DNA of 64,000 nucleotides from positions 72,445,176-72,509,175 of the forward strand of contig CM049316.1 of the NCBI GenBank assembly GCA_026874595.1, in the 5' to 3' direction. Position numbers and translations under genes: made by a program. Under the pieces are notes generated by a model, which saw only the letters and a program-made list of their open reading frames with translations, ran no database searches and was not told the origin of the DNA. This DNA comes from Sipunculus nudus (lineage: Eukaryota; Annelida; Sipuncula; Golfingiida; Sipunculidae). This document shows, one piece after another, positions 1 through 13,579 of this stretch (position 1 is the first letter of the stretch; each line of letters begins with the position of its first letter).

Positions 1-364
1 GCTGCTGGTCTCCTGTAAGCTGGTGTTTTAGGGATCTTAACTGTCACAGTCTGCTGGTCTTATGTCAGCTGGTGTTTTAGTGATCTTTTCTATTACAGTC
101 TGCTTGTCCATGTTTGCTGGTGTTTTATGGATCTTTACTGTCACAGTCTGCTGGTCTTATGTCAGCTTGTGTTTTAGGGATCTTTACTGTCACAGTCTGG
201 CAGTGGTCTCATGACAGCTGGTGTTTAAGGGATCTTTACTGTCACAGTCTCCTGGTCTTATGTCAGCTGGTGTTTTCAGGATCTTTCCTGTCACAGTCTG
301 CTGGTCTCATGTCAGCTGGTGTTTTATGGATCTTTACTGTCAAAGTCTGCTTGTCTCATGTTTG

Positions 365-3300
365 CTGGTGTTTTATGGATCTTTACTGTCACAGTCTGTG
401 CGCTGGTCTCATGTCAGCTGGTGTTTTAGGGATCTTTATTGTCACATTCTGCTGGTCTTATCTCAGTAAGTGCTTTAGGGATCTTTACTGTCACTGCATG
501 CTGGTATCATGTCAGCTGATGTTTTAGGGATCATTATTCTCACAGCCTGCTTGGTCTCATGACAGCTGGTGTTTTAGGGATCCTTACCGTCATAGTCTGC
601 TGTTATCATGTCAGCTTGTGTTTTAGGGATCTTTACTGTCACAGTCTGGCAGTGGTCTCACGTCAACTGGTCTTTTAGGAATCTTTACTGTCACAGTCTG
701 CTGGTCTCATGTCAGATGGTGTTTTAGGGACCTTTACTGTCACAAGATGCTGGTATATTGTCAGCTAGTGTTTCAGGGATCTTTACTGTCAAAGTCTGGC
801 AGTGCTCTCATGTCACCTGGTGTTTTAGGGATCTTTACTGTCACAGTCTGCTGGTCTCCTGTTAGCTGGTGATTTAAGAGATCTTTACTGTCACAGTTTG
901 CTGGTCTCATGGCAGCTAGTGTTTTAGGGATCTTCACTGTCACAGGCTGTTGGTGACATGATAGCAAGAGATCTTTACTGTCACAGTTTGCTGGTCTCAT
1001 GGCAGCTAGTGTTTAAGGTATCTTTACTGTCACAGGCTGATGGTGTCATGACAGCAGGTGTTTTGGGGATCTTTACTGTCACAGTCTGCTGGTGTCATGA
1101 CAGCAGGTGTTTTAGGGATCATTTGTGTCACAGTCTGCTGGTCTGGTGGCAGCTGGTGTTATAGAAATCTTTACTGTCACAGTGTGCTGGTCTCATGTCA
1201 GTTCGTGTTTTAGATATCTTTATTGTCACAGTCTGCTTGTCTCCTGTTCGCTGGTGTTTTAGGGATCTTTACTGTTACAGGCTGCTGGTCTCATGTCAGC
1301 TGGTGTTTTCAGGATCTTTACTGTCACAGTCTGCTGGTCTCATTACAGCTGGTGTTTAAGGGATCTTTACTGTCACAGTCTCCTGGTCTTATGTCAGCTG
1401 GTGTTTTCAGGATCTTTCCTGTCACAGTCTGCTGGTCTCATGTCAGCTGGTGTTTAAGGGATCTTCACTGTCACAGGCTGCTGGTATCATGTCAGCCTGT
1501 GTTTTAGGGATCTTTACTGTCACAGTCTTGTAGTGGTCTCATGACAGCAGGTGTTTTAGGGCTCTTTACTGTCACAGTCTGCTGGTCTGGTGGCAGCTGG
1601 TGTTATAGAAATCTTTACTGTCACAGTGTGCTGGTCTCATGTCAGTTCGTGTTTTAGATATCTTTACTGTCACAGGCTGCTGGTCTCCTGTTATCTGGTG
1701 ATTTAGGTATCTTTACTGTCACAGTCTGCTGGTATCATGATCTCATGACAGCTGGGATTTTAGGGATCTTAACTGTCACAGTCTGTTGGTCATATGTCAG
1801 CTGGTGTTTTCAGGATCTTTACTGTCACACTCTGCTGGTCTCATGTCAGCTGGTGTTTTAGGGATCTTCACTGTCACAGGCTGCTGGTCTCATGTCAGCT
1901 GGTGTTTGAGGGATCTTTACTGTCAGTGCATGCTGGTATCATGTCAGCTGGTGTTTAAGGGATCTTTCCTGTCACAGTCTGCTGGTGTTATGTCAGCTGG
2001 TGTTTAAGGGATCTTCACTGTCACAGGCTGCTGGTATCATGATAGCCTGTTTCTTAGGACTGTTTACTGTCACAGGCTGCTGGTCTTCTGTTATCTGGTG
2101 ATTTAGGTATCTTTACTGTCACAGTCTGCTGATATCATGATCCCCTGACAGCTGGGTTTTAGGGATCTTAACTGTCACAGTCTGTTGGTCATTTGTCAGC
2201 TGGTGTTTTCAGGATCTTTACTGTCACACTCTGCTGGTCTCATGTAAGCTGGTGTTTTAGGGATCTTCACTATCACAGGCTGCTGGTATCATGTCAGCTT
2301 GTGTTTTAGGGATGTTTACTGTCACAGGCTGCTGGTCTCCTGTTATCTGGTGATCTAGGGATCTTTACTGTCACAGTCTGCTGGTCTTATGTCAGCTGGT
2401 GTTTTCAGGATCTTTACTATCACAGTCTGCTGGTCTTATGTCAGCTTGTGTTTTAGGGATCTTTACCGCACAGTCTGGCAGTGGTCTCATGTCAGCTGGT
2501 GTTTGAGGGATCTTTACTGTCACAGTCTGCTGGTCTCATGTCAGCTGGTGTTTCAGGGATATTAACTGTCACAGGCTGCTGAACTCCTGTTAGGTGGTTA
2601 TTTAGGGATCTTTACTGTCGCAGTCTGCTGGTCCCGTGGCAGCTGGTGAACATTATAGAAATCTTTACTGTCACAGTGTGCCGGTCTCCTGCCAGTTTGT
2701 GTTTTAGATATCTTTACTGTCACAGTCTGCTTGTCTCATGTTTGCTGGTGTTTTATGGATCTTTACTGTCACAGTCTGTGCGCTGGTCTCATGTCAGCTG
2801 GTGTTTTAGGGATCTTTATTGTCACATTCTGCTGGTCTTATCTCAGTTAGTGCTTTAGGGATCTTTACTGTCACTGCATGCTGGTATCATGTCAGCTGAT
2901 GTTTTAGGGATCATTATTCTCACAGCCTGCTTGGTCTCATGACAGCTGGTGTTTTAGGGATCCTTACCGTCATAGTCTGCTGTTATCATGTCAGCTTGTG
3001 TTTTAGGGATCTTTACTGTCACAGTCTGGCAGTGGTCTCACGTCACCTGGTCTTTTAGGAATCTTTACTGTCACAGTCTGCTGGTCTCATGTCAGATGGT
3101 GTTTTAGGGACCTTTACTGTCACAAGATGCTGGTATATTGTCAGCTAGTGTTTTAGGGATCTTTACTGTCAAAGTCTGGCAGTGGTCTCATGTCACCTGG
3201 TGTTTTAGGGATCTTTACTGTCACAGTCTGCTGGTCTCCTGTTAGCTGGTGATTTAAGAGATCTTTACTGTCACAGTTTGCTGGTCTCATGGCAGCTAGT

Positions 3301-4606
3301 GTTTTAGGGATCTTCACTGTCACAGCCTGTTGGTGACATGACAGCAAGAGATCTTTACTGTCACAGTTTGCTGGTCTCATAGCAGCTAGTGTTTAAGGTA
3401 TCTTTACTGTCACAGGCTGATGGTGTCATGACAGCAGGTGTGTTAGGGATCTTTACTGTCACAGTCTGCTGGTGTCATGACAGCAGGTGTTTTAGGGATC
3501 ATTACTGTCACAGTCTGCTGGTCTGGTGGCAGCTAGTGTTATAGAAATCTTTACTGTCACAGTGTGCTGGTCTCTTGTCAGTTCGTGTTTTAGATATCTT
3601 TATTGTCACAGTCTGCTTGTCTCCTGTTCGCTGGTGTTTTAGGGATCTTTACTGTCACAGGCTGCTGGTCTCATGTCAGCTGGTGTTTTATGGATCTTTA
3701 CTGTCACAGTCTGTGCGCTGGTCTCATGTCAGCTGGTGTTTTAGGGATCTTTATTGTCACATTCTGCTGGTCTTATCTCAGTTAGTGCTTTAGGGATCTT
3801 TACTGTCACTGCATGCTGGTATCATGTCAGCTGATGTTTTAGGGATCATTATTCTCACAGCCTGCTTGGTCTCATGACAGCTGGTGTTTTAGGGATCCTT
3901 ACCGTCATAGTCTGCTGTTATCATGTCAGCTTGTGTTTTAGGGATCTTTACTGTCACAGTCTGGCAGTGGTCTCACGTCACCTGGTCTTTTAGGAATCTT
4001 TACTGTCACAGTCTGCTGGTCTCATGTCAGATGGTGTTTAAGGGACCTTTAGTGTCACAAGATGCTGGTATATTGTCAGCTAGTGTTTTAGGGATCTTTA
4101 CTGTCAAAGTCTGGCAGTGCTCTCATGTCACCTGGTGTTTTAGGGATCTTTACTGTCACAGTCTGCTGGTCTCCTGTTAGCTGGTGATTTAAGAGATCTT
4201 TACTGTCACAGTTTGCTGGTCTCATGGCAGCTAGTGTTTTAGGGATCTTCACTGTCACAGGCTGTTGGTGACATGACAGCAAGAGATCTTTACTGTCACA
4301 GTTTGCTGGTCTCATGGCAGCTAGTGTTTAAGGTATCTTTACTATCACAGGCTGATGGTGTCATGACAGCAGGTGTTTTAGGGATCTTTACTGTCACAGT
4401 CTGCTGGTGTCATGACAGCAGGTGTTTTAGGGATCATTACTGTCACAGTCTGCTGGTCTGGTGGCAGCTGGTGTTATAGAAATCTTTACTGTCACAGTGT
4501 GCTGGTCTCATGTCAGTTCGTGTTTTAGATATCTTTATTGTCACAGTCTGCTTGTCTCCTGTTCGCTGGTGTTTTAGGGATCTTTACTGTCACAGGCTGC
4601 TGGTCT
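365..4606. repeat. Higher-order repeat copies in the 49-bp array
   Basis: Three near-identical blocks of about 925 bp lie at about 365-1290, 2746-3671 and 3681-4606 (offsets of about 2381 and 935 bp). They share diagnostic variants such as CTGTGCGCTGGTCTC, TCTTATCTCAG and the short unit carrying GACATGATAGCAAGAG or GACATGACAGCAAGAG. The second and third blocks are nearly adjacent. Boundaries are read by eye and are approximate. Confidence 0.8.
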
Positions 4607-6887
4607 CATGTCAGCTGGTGTTTTCAGGATCTTTACTGTCACAGTATGCTGGTCTCATGACAGCTGGTGTTTAAGGGATCTTTACTGTCACAGTCTCCTG
4701 GTCTTATGTCAGCTGGTGTTTTCAGGATCTTTCCTGTCACAGTCTGCTGGTCTCATGTAAGCTGGTGTTTAAGGGATCTTCACTGTCACAGGCTGCTGGT
4801 ATCATGTCAGCCTGTGTTTTAGGGATCTTTACTGTCACAGTCTGGCAGTGGTCTCATGACAGCAGGTGTTTTAGGGATCTTTACTGTCACAGTCTGCTGG
4901 TCTGGTGGCAGCTGGTGTTATAGAAATCTTTACTGTCACAGTGTGCTGGTCTCATGTCAGTTCGTGTTTTAGATATCTTTACTGTCACAGGCTGCTGGTC
5001 TCCTGTTATCTGGTGATTTAGGTATCTTCACTGTCACAGTCTGCTGGTATCATGATCTCATGACAGCTGGGATTTTAGGGATCTTAACTGTCACAGTCTG
5101 TTGGTCATATGTCAGCTGGTGTTTTCAGGATCTTTACTGTCACACTCTGCTGGTCTCATGTCAGCTGGTGTTTTAGGGATCTTCACTGTCACAGGCTGCT
5201 GGTATCATGTCAGCTTGTGTTTTAGGGATGTTTACTGTCACAGGCTGCTGGTCTCCTGTTATCTGGAGATCTAGGGATCTTTACTGTCACAGTCTGCTGG
5301 TCTTATGTCAGCTGGTGTTTTCAGGATCTTTACTATCACAGTCTGCTGGTCTTTTGTCAGCTTGTGTTTTAGGGATCTTTACTGTCACAGTCTGGCAGTG
5401 GTCTCATGTCAGCTGGTGTTTGAGGGATCTTTACTGTCAGTGCATGCTGGTATCATGTCAGCTGGTGTTTAAGGGATCTTTACTGTCACAGTCTCCTGGT
5501 CTTATGTCCGCTGGTGTTTTCAGGATCTTTCCTGTCACAGTCTGCTGGTCTTATGTCAGCTTTTGTTTTCAGGATCTTTACTGTCACAGTCTGCTGGTCT
5601 CATGTCAGCTGGTGTTTAAGGGATCTTCACTGTCACAGGCTGCTGGTATCATGTCAGCTTGTGTTTTAAGGATGTTTACTGTCACAGGCTGCTGGTCTCC
5701 TGTTATCTGGTTATTTAGGGATCTTTACTGTCACAGTCTGCTGGTCTCATGGCAGCTGGTGTTTTAGAATTCTTTAACATACCAGTCTGCTGGTGTTATG
5801 TGAGCTGGTGTTTTCAGGATCTTTACTGTCACAGTCTGCTGGTCTCATGTCAGCTGGTGTTTTAGGGATCTTCACTGTCACAGGCTGCTGGTATCATGTC
5901 AGCTTGTGTTTTAGGGATGTTTACTGTCACAGGCTGCTGGTCTCCTGTTATCTGGAGATCTAGGGATCTTTACTGTCACAGGTATGCTGGTCTCATGACA
6001 GCTGGTGTTTAAGGGATCTTTACTGTCACAGTCTCCTGGTCTTATGTCAGCTGGTGTTTTCAGGATCTTTCCTGTCACAGTCTGCTGGTCTCATGTCAGC
6101 TGGTGTTTAAGGGATCTTCACTGTCACAGGCTGCTGGTATCATGTCAGCCTGTGTTTTAGGGATCTTTACTGTCACAGTCTGGCAGTGGTCTCATGACAG
6201 CATGTGTTTTAGGGATCTTTACTGTCACAGTCTGCTGGTCTTATGTCAGCTGGTGTTTAAGGGATCTTCACTGTCACAGTCTCCTGGTCTTATGTCCGCT
6301 GGTGTTTTCAGGATCTTTCCTGTCACAGTCTGCTGGTCTTATGTCAGCTGGTGTTTAAGGGATCTTCACTGTCACAGGCTGCTGGTATCATGATAGCCTA
6401 TTTCTTAGGAATGTTTACTGTCACAGGCTGCTGGTCTTCTGTTATCTGGTGATTTAGGTATCTTTACTGTCACAGTCTGCTGGTTTCATGATCTCATGAC
6501 AGCTGGGGTTTTAGGGATCTTAACTGTCACAGTCTGTTGGTCATATGTCAGCTGGTGTTTTCAGGATCTTTACTGTCACACTCTGCTGGTCTCATGTCAG
6601 CTGGTGTTTTAGGGATCTTCACTGTCACAGGCTGCTGGTATCATGTCAGCTTGTGTTTTAGGGATGTTTACTGTCACAGGCTGCTAATCTCCTGTTATCT
6701 GGTGATCTAGGGATCTTTACTGTCACAGTCTGCTGGTCTTATGTCAACTGGTGTTTTCAGGATCTTTACTATCACAGTCTGCTGGTCTTATGTCAGCTTG
6801 TGTTTTGGGGATATTTACTGTCACAGGCTGCTGGTCTCCTGTTAGCTGGTGATTTAGGGATCTTTACTGTCACAGTCTGCTGGTCTC

Positions 6888-9800
6888 ATGACAGCTGGTG
6901 TTTTCAGGATCTTTACTGTCACAGGCTGCTGGTCTCATGATCTCTTGACAGCTGGGGTTTTAGGGATCTTTACTGTCACAGACTGCTGGTCTTATGTCAG
7001 CTTTTGTTTTCAGGATCTTTACTGTCACAGTCTGCTGGTCTCATGTCAGCTGGTGTTTAAGGGATCTTCACTGTCACAGGCTGCTGGTATCATGTCAGCT
7101 TGTGTTTTAAGGATGTTTACTGTCACAGGCTGCTGGTCTCCTGTTATCTGGTTATTTAGGGATCTTTACTGTCACAGTCTGCTGGTCTCATGGCAGCTGG
7201 TGTTTTAGAATTCTTTAACATACCAGTCTGCTGGTGTTATGTGAGCTGGTGTTTTCAGGATCTTTACTGTCACAGTCTGCTGGTCTCATGTCAGCTGGTG
7301 TTTTAGGGATCCTTACTGTCATTTACTGTCATAGTCTGCTGGTCTCATGTATGCTGGTGTTTAGGGATAAGTACTGTCACAGGCTGCTGTTCTCCTGTTA
7401 GCTGGTGATTAAGGGATCTTTACTGTCACAGTCTGCTGGTCTCATTATATCAGCTGGTGTTTAAGGGATCTTTACTGTCACAGTCTGCTGGTCTCCTGTT
7501 AGCTGGTGTTTTATGGATCTTTACCATCACAGTCTGCACGTTTGTCTCATGTCAGCTGGTGATTTAGGGATCTTTATTGTCACATTCTGCTGGTCTTATG
7601 TCAGTAAGTGCTTTAGGGATCTTTACTGTCACAGCATGCTGGTATGTCAGCTGGTGTTTTAGGGATCATTACTCTCGCAGCCTGCTGGGTCTCATGACAG
7701 CTGGTGTTCTGGGAACTTTACTGTCATAGTCTTCTTGTATCATGTCAGCTTGTGTTTTAGAGATCTCTACTGTCACAGTCTGGCAGTGGTCTCATGTCAG
7801 CTGGTGTTTGAGGGATCTTTACTGTCACAGTCTGCTAAACTCATGTCAGCTGTTGTTTCAGGGATATTTACTGTTACAGGCTGCTTAAATGCTGTTAGCT
7901 TGTGATTTAGGGATCTTTACTGTCACAGTCTGCTGGTCTCCTGTTAGCTGTTGTTTTATGGATTTTTACTGTTACAGTCTGCGCGCTGGTCTCATATCAG
8001 CTGATGTTTTAGGGATCTTTATTGGCACATTCTGCTGGTCTTATGTCAGTCAGTGCTTTAGGGATCTTTACTGTCACAGCATGCTGGTATCATGTCAGCT
8101 GGTGTTTAAGGGATCATTACTCTCACAGCCTGCTGCATCTCATGACAGCTGTTGTTCTGGGAACTTTACTGTCATAGTCTGCTGGTATAATGTCGGCTTG
8201 TGTTTTAGGGATCTTTACTGTCACAGTCTGGCAGTGGTCTCATGTCAGCTGGTGTTTTAGGGATCTTTACTGTCACCGTCTGCTTATCTCCTGTTCGCTG
8301 GTGTTTTAGGGATCTTTACTGTCAAAATCTGCTGGTCCCCTGTTAGCTGGTGCTTTCAGGATCTTTACTGTCACAGGCTGCTGGTTTCATGTCAACTTGT
8401 GTTTTAGGGATATTTACTGTCATAGGCTGCTGGTCTCCTGTTAGCTGGTGTTTTAGGGATCTTTTGTCACAGTCTGCTGGTCTTATGTCAGCTGGTGTTT
8501 TAGGGATCTTTTCTATTACAGTCTGCTGATCTCATGTTAGCTGGTGTTTCATGGATCTTTACTGTCACAGTCTGCGCGTTGGTCTCATGTCAACAGGGGT
8601 TTTAGGGATCTTTATTGTCACATTCTGCTGGTCTTATGTCAGTAAGTGCTTTAGGGATCTTTACTGTCAAGGCATGCTGATCTCATGTCAGCTGGTGTTT
8701 AAGGGATCTTCACTGTCACAGGCTGCTGGTTTCATGTCAGCCTGTGTTTTAGGGATGTTTACTGTCACAGGCTGCTGGTCTCCTGTTATCTGGTGATTTA
8801 GGGATCTTTACTGTCACAGTCTGCTGGTCTCATTGATCTCATGACAGCTGGGGATTTAGGGATCTTTACTGTCACAGTCTGCTCGCTGGTGTCAGGTCAG
8901 CTGGTGTTTAAGGGATCTTTATTGTCACATTCTGCTGGTGTTCTGTCAGCTAGTGTTTTCAGGATCTTTACTGTCACATTTTGCTAGTCTCATTGCAGCT
9001 GGTGTTTCAGGGATCTTTACTGTCACAGGCTGCTGGTTTCAAGTCAGCTTGTGTCAATGTGATATTTACTGTCACAGGCTGCTGGTCTCCTGTTAGCTGG
9101 TGTTTTAGGGATCTTTACTGTCACAGTCTGCTGGTCTCATGTCAGCTGGTGTTTCAGGGATCTTTACTGTCGCAGGCTGCTGGTTTTATGTCAGCTTGTG
9201 TTTTGGGAATATTTACTGTCACAGGCTGCTGGTCTCCTGTTAGCTGGTGATTTAGGGATCTTTACTGTCACAGTCTGCTGGTCTCATGACAGCTGGTGTT
9301 TTCAGGATCTTTACTGTCACAGGCTGCTGGTCTCATGATCTCTTGACAGCTGGGGTTTTAGGGATCTTTACTGTCACAGTCTGCTGGTCTTATGTCAGCT
9401 TTTGTTTTCAGGATCTTTACTGTCACAGTCTGCTGGTCTCATGTCAGCTGGTGTTTAAGGGATCTTCACTGTCACAGGCTGCTGGTATCATGTCAGCTTG
9501 TGTTTTAAGGATGTTTACTGTCACAGGCTGCTGGTCTCCTGTTATCTGGTTATTTAGGGATCTTTACTGTCACAGTCTGCTGGTCTCATGATCTCATGAC
9601 AGCTGGGGTTTTAGGGATCTTTACTGTCACAGTCTGCTGGTCTTATGTCAGCTGGTGATTTCAGGAACTTTACTGTCAAAGTCTGCCGGTCTCAGATCAG
9701 CTGGTGTTTAAGGGATCTTCCCTGTCACAGTGTGCTGGTATCATGTCAGCTTGTGTTTTAGGGATCTTTACTGTCACAGTCTGGCAGTGGTCTCATGTCA

Positions 9801-12790
9801 GCTGGTGTTTTAGGGATCTTTACTGTCACAGTCTGTTGGTCTCATGTCAGCTGGTTTTTTAGGGATCTTTACTGTCATAGGCTGCTGGTCTCCTATTAGC
9901 TGGTGATTTAGGGATCTTTACTCTCACAGTTTGCTGGTCTCATGGCAGCTAGTGTTTTAGGGATCTTTACTGTCACAGGCTGTTGTTGTCATGACAGCAG
10001 GTGTTTTAGGGATCTTTACTGTCAGTCTGCTGGTGTCATGACAGCTGGTGTTTTAGGGATCTTTACTGTCATAGTCTGCTGGTCTTATGTTAGCTGATAT
10101 TTAGGGATCTTTACTGTCACAGGCTGCTGATCTCATGTCAGCTGGTGTTTTAGGGATATTTACTGTCACAGGCTGCACTGGTCTCCTGTTAGCTGGTGTT
10201 TAAGGGATCTTTACTGTCACAGTCTGCTGGGCTCATGACAGCTGGTGTTTTAGGGATCTTTACTGCCATAGTCTGCTGATCTTTAATCAGCTGACTGTCA
10301 CAGTCTGCTGGTCTCATGGCAGCTGGTGTTTTAGAATTCTTTAACGTCACAATCTGCTGGTGTTATGTCAGCTGGTGTTTTCAGGATCTTTACTGTCACA
10401 GTCTGCTGGTCTTATGTCAGCTGGTGTTTTAGGGATCCTTACTGTCATTTACTGTCATAGTCTGCTGGTCTCATGTCAGCTGGTGTTTAGGGATAAGTAC
10501 TGTCACAGGCTTCTGTTCTCCTGTTAGCTGGTGATTAAGGGATCTTTACTGTCACAGTTTGCTGGTCTCATTATGTCAGCTGGTGTTTAAGGGATCTTTA
10601 CTGTCACAGTCTGCTGGTCTCCTGTTAGCTGGTGTTTTATGGATCTTTACCATCACAGTCTGCACGTTTGTCTCATGTCAGCTGGTGATTTAGGGATCTT
10701 TTTTGTCACATTCTGCTGGTCTTATGTCAGTTAGTGCTTTAGGGATCTTTACTGTCACAGCATGCTGATATGTCAGCTGGTGTTTTAGGGATCATTACTC
10801 TCGCAGCCTGCTGGGTCTCATGACAGCTGGTGTTCTGGGAACTTTACTGTCATAGTCTGCTTGTATCATGTCAGTTTGTGTTTTAGGGATCTCTACTGTC
10901 ACAGTCTGGCAGTGGTCTCATGTCAACTGGTGTTTGAGGGATCTTTAATGTCACAGTCTGCTTAACTCATGTTAGCTGTTGTTTCAGGGATATTTACTGT
11001 TACAGGCTGCTTAAATGCTGTTAGCTTGTGATTTAGGGATCTTTACTGTCACAGTCTGCTGGTCTCCTGTTAGCTGGTGTTTTATGGATTTTTACTGTTA
11101 CAGTCTGTGCGCTGGTCTCATGTCAGCTGATGTTTTAGGGATCTTTATTGTCACATTCTGCTGGTCTTATGTCAGTCATTGCTTTAGGGATCTTTACTGT
11201 CACAGCATGCTGGTATCATGTCAGCTGGTGTTTTAGGGAACATTACTCTCACAGCCTGCTGCATCTCATGACAGCTGTTGTTCTGGGAACTTTACTGTCA
11301 TAGTCTGCTGGTATCATGTCGGCTTGTGTTTTAGGGATCTTTACTGTCACAGTCTGGCAGTGGTCTCATGTCAGCTGGTGTTTTAGGGATCTTTACTGTC
11401 ACCGTCTGCTTATCTCCTGTTCGCTGGTGTTTTAGGGATCTTTACTGTCAATATCTGCTGGTCCCCTGTTAGCTGGTGCTTTCAGGATCTTTACTGTCAC
11501 AGGCTGCTGGTTTCATGTCAACTTGTGTTTTAGGGATATTTACTGTCATAGGCTGCTGGTCTCCTGTTAGCTGGTGTTTTAGGGATCTTTTGTCACAGTC
11601 TGCTGGTCTTAATTCAGCTGGTGTTTTAGGGATCTTTTCTATTACAGTCTGCTGATCTCATGTTAGCTGGTGTTTCTGCGCGTTGGTCTCATGTCAACAG
11701 GGGTTTTAGGGATCTTTATTGTCACATTCTGCTGGTCTTATGTCAGTTAGTGCTTTAGGGATCTTTACTGTCACAATCTGCTGGTCTCATTGATCTCATG
11801 ACAGCTGGGGATTTAGGGATCTCTACTGTCACAGTCTGCGCGCTGGTGTCAGGTCAGCTGGTGTTTAAGGGATCTTTATTGTCACATTCTGCTGGTGTTC
11901 TGTCAGCTAGTGTTTTCAGGATCTTTACTGTCACAGGCTGCTGGTTTCATGTCAGCTTGTGTTAATGGGATATTTACTGTCACAGGCTGCTGGTCTCCTG
12001 TTAGCTGGTGTTTTAGGGATCTTTACTGTCACAGTCTGCTGGTCTCATGTCAGCTGGTGTTTGAGGGATCTTTACTGTCACATTCTGCTGGTGTTCTGTC
12101 AGCTAGTGTTTTCAGGATCTTTACTGTCACAGGCTGCTGGTTTCATGTCAGCTTGTGTTAATGGGATCTTTACTGTCACAGGCTTCTGGTCTCCTGTTAG
12201 CTGGTGTTTTAGGGATCTTTACTGTCACAGTCTGCTAGTCTCATGTCAGCTGGTGTTTTAGGGATCTTTACTGTCACAGGCTGCTGGTTTTATGTCAGCT
12301 TGTGTTTTGGGGATATTTACTGTCACAGGCTGCTGGTCTCCTGTTAGCTGGTGATTTAGGGATCTTTACTGTCACAGTCTGCTGGTCTCATGACAGCTGG
12401 TGTTTTCAGGATCTTTACTGTCACAGGCTGCTGGTCTCATGATCTCTTGACAGCTGGGGTTTTAGGGATCTTTACTGTCACAGTCTGCTGGTCTCATGTC
12501 AGCTGGTGTTTGAGGGATCTTTACTGTCTAAGGCTGCTGGTTTCATGTCAGCTTGTGTTAATGGGATATTTACTGTCACAGGCTTCTGGTCTCCTGTTAG
12601 CTTTTGTTTTCAGGATCTTTACTGTCACAGTCTGCTGGTCTCATGTCAGCTGGTGTTTAAGCGATCTTCACTGTCACAGGCTGCTGGTATCATGTCAGCT
12701 TGTGTTTTAAGGATGTTTACTGTCACAGGCTGCTGGTCTCCTGTTATCTGGTGATTTAGGGATCTTTACTGTCACAGTCTGCTGGTCTCA
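6888..12790. repeat. Further long-range duplications in the 49-bp array
   Basis: Blocks near 6890-7210 recur near 9286-9600 (offset about 2398 bp). Blocks near 7560-8470 recur near 10690-11590 (offset about 3126 bp). A related block lies near 12390-12790. Shared irregularities include a duplicated ATTTACTGTC insert near 7320 and 10440, the phrase CACGTTTGTCTCATG near 7539 and 10663, and CATGATCTCTTGACAG. Extents are approximate. Confidence 0.7.
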
Positions 12791-13579
12791 TGATCTCATG
12801 ACAGCTGGGGTTTTAGGGATCTTTACTGTCACAGTCTGCTGGTCTTATGTCAGCTGGTGATTTCAGGAACTTAACTGTCAAAGTCTGCCGGTCTCATATC
12901 AGCTGGCGTTTAAGGGATCTTCCCTGTCACAGTTTGCTGGTATCATGTCAGCTTGTGTTTTAGGGATCTTTACTGTCACAGTCTGGCAGTGGTCTCATGT
13001 CAGCTGGTGTTTTATGGATCTTTACTGTCACAGTCTGTTGGTCTCATGTCAGCTGGTTTTTTAGGGATCTTTACTGTCATAGGCTGCTGGTCTCCTATTA
13101 GCTGGTGATTTAGGGATCTTTACTCTCACAGTTTGCTGGTCTCATGGCAGCTGGTGTTTTAGGGATCTTTTCTATTACAGTCTGCTGATCTCATGTTAGC
13201 TGGTGTTTTATGGATCTTTACTGTCACAGTCTGCGCGCTGGTCTCATGTCAACAGGTGTTTTCAGGATCTTTACCATCACAGTCTGCTGGTCTCATATCA
13301 GCTGGTGTTTAAGGGATCTTCACTGTCACAGGCTGCTGGTTTCATGTCAGCCTGTGTTTTAGGGATGTTTACTGTCACAGGCTGCTGGTCTCATTGATCT
13401 CATGACAGCTGGGGATTTAGGGATCTTTACTGTCACAGTCTGCGCGCTGGTGTTAGGTCAGCCGGTGTTTAAGGGATCTTTATTGTCACATTCTGCTGGT
13501 GTTCTGTCAGCTAGTGTTTTCAGGATCTTTACTGTCACATTTTGCTAGTCTCATTGCAGCTGGTGTTCCAGGGGTCTTT